Source: Pseudomonas fluorescens (GTDB taxonomy: Bacteria; Pseudomonadota; Gammaproteobacteria; Pseudomonadales; Pseudomonadaceae). From it: a DNA stretch of 64,000 nt. Position 1 is the first letter of the stretch. Each line of letters begins with the position of its first letter. The translations under genes were made by a program, and so were the position numbers. Where the stretch lies: contig NZ_MRST01000027.1 in the NCBI RefSeq assembly GCF_001902145.1, forward strand, positions 602,519 to 666,518, given 5' to 3'. The notes below the pieces were generated by a model, which was given only the letters and a program-made list of their open reading frames with translations, did no database searches and was not told the origin of the DNA. Shown piece after piece: positions 62,901 to 64,000 of the stretch.

Positions 62901-64000
62901 TTGCTCCAGACGAGACTTGAAGGCGAAGGCACTGCTCAGGTAGAGACCCTGCAAATGCTTGAAGCGCCGGCGCTTGACGCGCGTTGACTGTGCCAAATAG
63001 GCCGGCAGGTTTTTCGCTTCTGCCGCCGTCTTGCGCACCAGTTCAATATTGGCCTGCGCCTGCCTCAATGCGCTATTGACGGGCACCCTCAACTGTTCTT
63101 TGAGTTCAACCAGCAACAGCGCGCGGCCAAGGGTAGGATCCTTGACCTCACTGAACACACGCGTGATGTCCTCGGTACTTCTGTACAGACGATCGCAGGT
63201 CCCCAGCACTTTCTTGATCGACGCCAGCGCCGGCTTGCCTTTTACAGGGACGTAGCGCACGGCCAAGGTTTGACGTACCGCATGTGTGCGTAAGTCGCGA
63301 CGTTTGTCGCGCTCGACACCGTGCCATAGCACCGAGTCATCCCAGCCGCCAAGGCTCGCCTTGAGGCTCTGAGTCAATGCCTCCAGGCTGGAAAAACCCA
63401 GTACGCCCCCCTCTGCCCCGAAGGCGTACAACACCACCGGATGCCTGCGGGCAGGCACCCGCACCGCTGGGGCCGTGGTCACCACCCATATGTTATGCAG
63501 CGTGTAGAAGGCGTCAGGCTCGCTCCCCACCGCGATCGTCAGCACCTGGGTCTCACTGCCTGGGCGCTTGGTTGGCAGAGGCTGATCCACCACCTCAATT
63601 ATCAGGTCGCGATGTGCCGTACTCAGCAGTTTGAGCCGGTGTTGCAACTGGGCCTCGCAGCGCAGGGCTGCGGTTTGGGCGTTAATGAACAGCGAACCGC
63701 GGCGCAGCGTGCCATTACCACCGGGACGCTCAGCCCAAAAATCCACGTCGAGCAACCGTTGTTGCTCTGTTTGTATCAACCCATCCAGCGTCTGCGCATA
63801 GCCTTGTTGCTGGCTTATCAGCGACAACAACTCCAGGTATTGCGGCGTATCCGCGCTCAGGTCCTGCGAGTCGAGCAACGCGAGCAAGCCTTTTTCGTAT
63901 CGCTTGATCTGCTGCTCTCCCGTGCGCTGGGCCAAGTCAGGAGCCGTACTGGCAAAGATGATTTCTGTGGACCGTCGACGCTGGTCCCATTCAAGCAACT
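59934..64000 (-). CDS. Giant DUF6543-type toxin-like protein, 3' part (runs off right edge)
   Basis: At least 1,355 residues are in frame to the window edge; the true start lies outside, and the TTG at 63998 is not a start. The N-terminal part resembles the DUF6543/dermonecrotic-toxin family common in Pseudomonas (LLDVDFWAERPGGNGTLRRG, VTTAPAVRVPARRHPVVLYAFGAEGG). A hydrophobic stretch near residues 775-825 (FFSPLFGMFNDFYELLIVARR, FMSGFLAIDLLLNFVPGPKKLGG) may insert in membranes. Segments after it (IYVKNGESFVADETHHYPVYRR) resemble wrapping domains. The last 340 residues are unassigned and could be the effector domain. No immunity gene is evident downstream. Confidence 0.78.
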   Translation of the reverse strand, partial: LLEWDQRRRSTEIIFASTAPDLAQRTGEQQIKRYEKGLLALLDSQDLSADTPQYLELLSLISQQQGYAQTLDGLIQTEQQRLLDVDFWAERPGGNGTLRRGSLFINAQTAALRCEAQLQHRLKLLSTAHRDLIIEVVDQPLPTKRPGSETQVLTIAVGSEPDAFYTLHNIWVVTTAPAVRVPARRHPVVLYAFGAEGGVLGFSSLEALTQSLKASLGGWDDSVLWHGVERDKRRDLRTHAVRQTLAVRYVPVKGKPALASIKKVLGTCDRLYRSTEDITRVFSEVKDPTLGRALLLVELKEQLRVPVNSALRQAQANIELVRKTAAEAKNLPAYLAQSTRVKRRRFKHLQGLYLSSAFAFKSRLEQWQPDLETFARRALTERLSKDGISPLFDIDQPLIDMPDDVQGSYCGWTSGCTVGDRKIIMTPTATRTTFSLLQLALHNLDPLAPWTQWRLNRGRFLQPQWRQQLNDAYLIELVSSLDIGGEYDALINRTFYPRTNPTHRLSQGRIPALLKRTLQTGVDLHLFSAVQQGLTANAQSLFKTAMAARTQQDLLKNQHEVRLHVVHLVGHTMQHDRYIAGIVVVQDKRTELCVVYWPRAPQALILTEYSCLQQAQAELNRIGAVPANARALAHQVAPGWAFEAISHHPAEVEVDISAMAFDLLGGVPVYSAGRWIWRGVEFVRSFSVRHLEPTALLDQIEQQTHEQIASDPQNWLTLVATSHSDAQALLYQAGVLELQRQTQAASHSGKALEAYRRQRLDGQSDTRNRALVAFFSPLFGMFNDFYELLIVARRYHRFGDPLDAVDVGFMSGFLAIDLLLNFVPGPKKLGGTVARVARPVRATLGRVHRLRMRVGAVSRSTPSAVARVKALEPYKIKGIPDGAVALKGPGEEGIYVKNGESFVADETHHYPVYRRADESVFRLKNTETPGQDELILHIHRPKEWLLGADAPEPVAGPSSAMRNPWPVAVPAAVPNLQLTDFHQALLSRIRNSSTTHIDWVNWRAQIHATDRWESPEPGVFLITSQTGEVSRSVVRIGARYEQLQDPRNSYYRVLPRGQQDPLTDITFITRDESRVSAPFMDIERWTRLAVEEQPIPVSRTPAGEWQMHARLFEHSLDIDMSLAFPSMTGNSRRFAVLRLIEMADPSTTTNANHLLKVRATLDKWLAPSPVKRGQTDDLLRMLRVNDRRNAYVYVGYEGKAPGFTRVDFNLRDPLEPRLQFDATPVRLPRLAAERAAVRTVLEQQGFRVDDLSVLRAGRRAGEFSDESVVTHPRSNQVYYVAYQWLDSGRMTLRNKLTDKWIGVAIKAHPDSELLREVARAMQEQRLGRIVAGIQWASAGNLEPTVYFIKVSPSR

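Overview
The window looks like a chromosome segment of a Pseudomonas of the fluorescens group. The evidence is: GC-rich core genes with Pseudomonas gene content (NAGGN osmoprotectant operon, CsrA/Rsm paralogue, RbdA-like GGDEF-EAL protein, DUF3509 and DUF3309 proteins, DUF6543-type giant toxin-like protein); many REP/REPIN palindromes built on a 'GGAGCGAGCTTGCTCGCGA' core; and a tRNA-Asn(GTT) that has served as an insertion site.

Left accessory part (1 to about 10.1 kb). From the left edge there is visibly AT-richer DNA with a phosphonate pathway on the minus strand. It holds PEP mutase (754-1659) followed by a phosphonopyruvate decarboxylase that runs off the window (1-700, absent from complete-ORF predictions because it is cut). 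A broken ParA of the integrative-element type (1939-2382) follows. Next comes a 56-bp copy of the 3' part of tRNA-Asn (2503-2558), repeated with one mismatch inside the intact tRNA gene (10035-10090). The two copies bracket a 7.5-kb element next to a decayed tyrosine integrase (about 9378-9925). The element carries a compact redox/electrophile module: AhpD-like protein, Old Yellow Enzyme homologue and tautomerase on plus; OsmC, SDR, a shrunken TetR, FrnE-like DsbA and thioredoxin on minus; and an intact TetR. The two operons begin with near-superposable promoter/operator sequences (3471-3499 and 8240-8268). The OYE homologue has lost the canonical active-site His and Tyr.

Core chromosome (10.1-57 kb). 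In order: LysR/lldD lactate oxidation; two c-di-GMP proteins flanking a TenA/PqqC-like protein; an ABC exporter, DsbA-family protein and trhO; bolA and DUF2059; fumC; an EamA transporter; a thiolase; polyphosphate:AMP phosphotransferase; mnmC; the N-acetylglutaminylglutamine amide operon (amidotransferase, synthetase, M42 peptidase); yheU and a csrA paralogue; an LTA-synthase-like enzyme; an acyl-CoA synthetase; a sigma-54-type promoter before a DUF3509 gene; a LuxR-type regulator; an acireductone-dioxygenase-like gene missing two metal ligands and overlapping an MFS gene; aroC; prmB; smr and folE; and a glutaredoxin.

Right part (52.9-64 kb). An AtuA-like gene pair with a CitMHS transporter and divergent LysR forms a probable catabolic locus of unknown substrate. 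A GST, an AzgA-type purine permease and a LysE exporter follow. Last is the 3' end (more than 1,350 codons) of a giant toxin-like protein running off the right edge.

Best candidates for new biology are the phosphonate operon at the left edge and the tRNA-Asn redox island with its altered OYE and shared operator. The metal-ligand-deficient acireductone dioxygenase and the AtuA-like/CitMHS locus come next. All functional statements rest on reading the sequence by eye; no database search was run.
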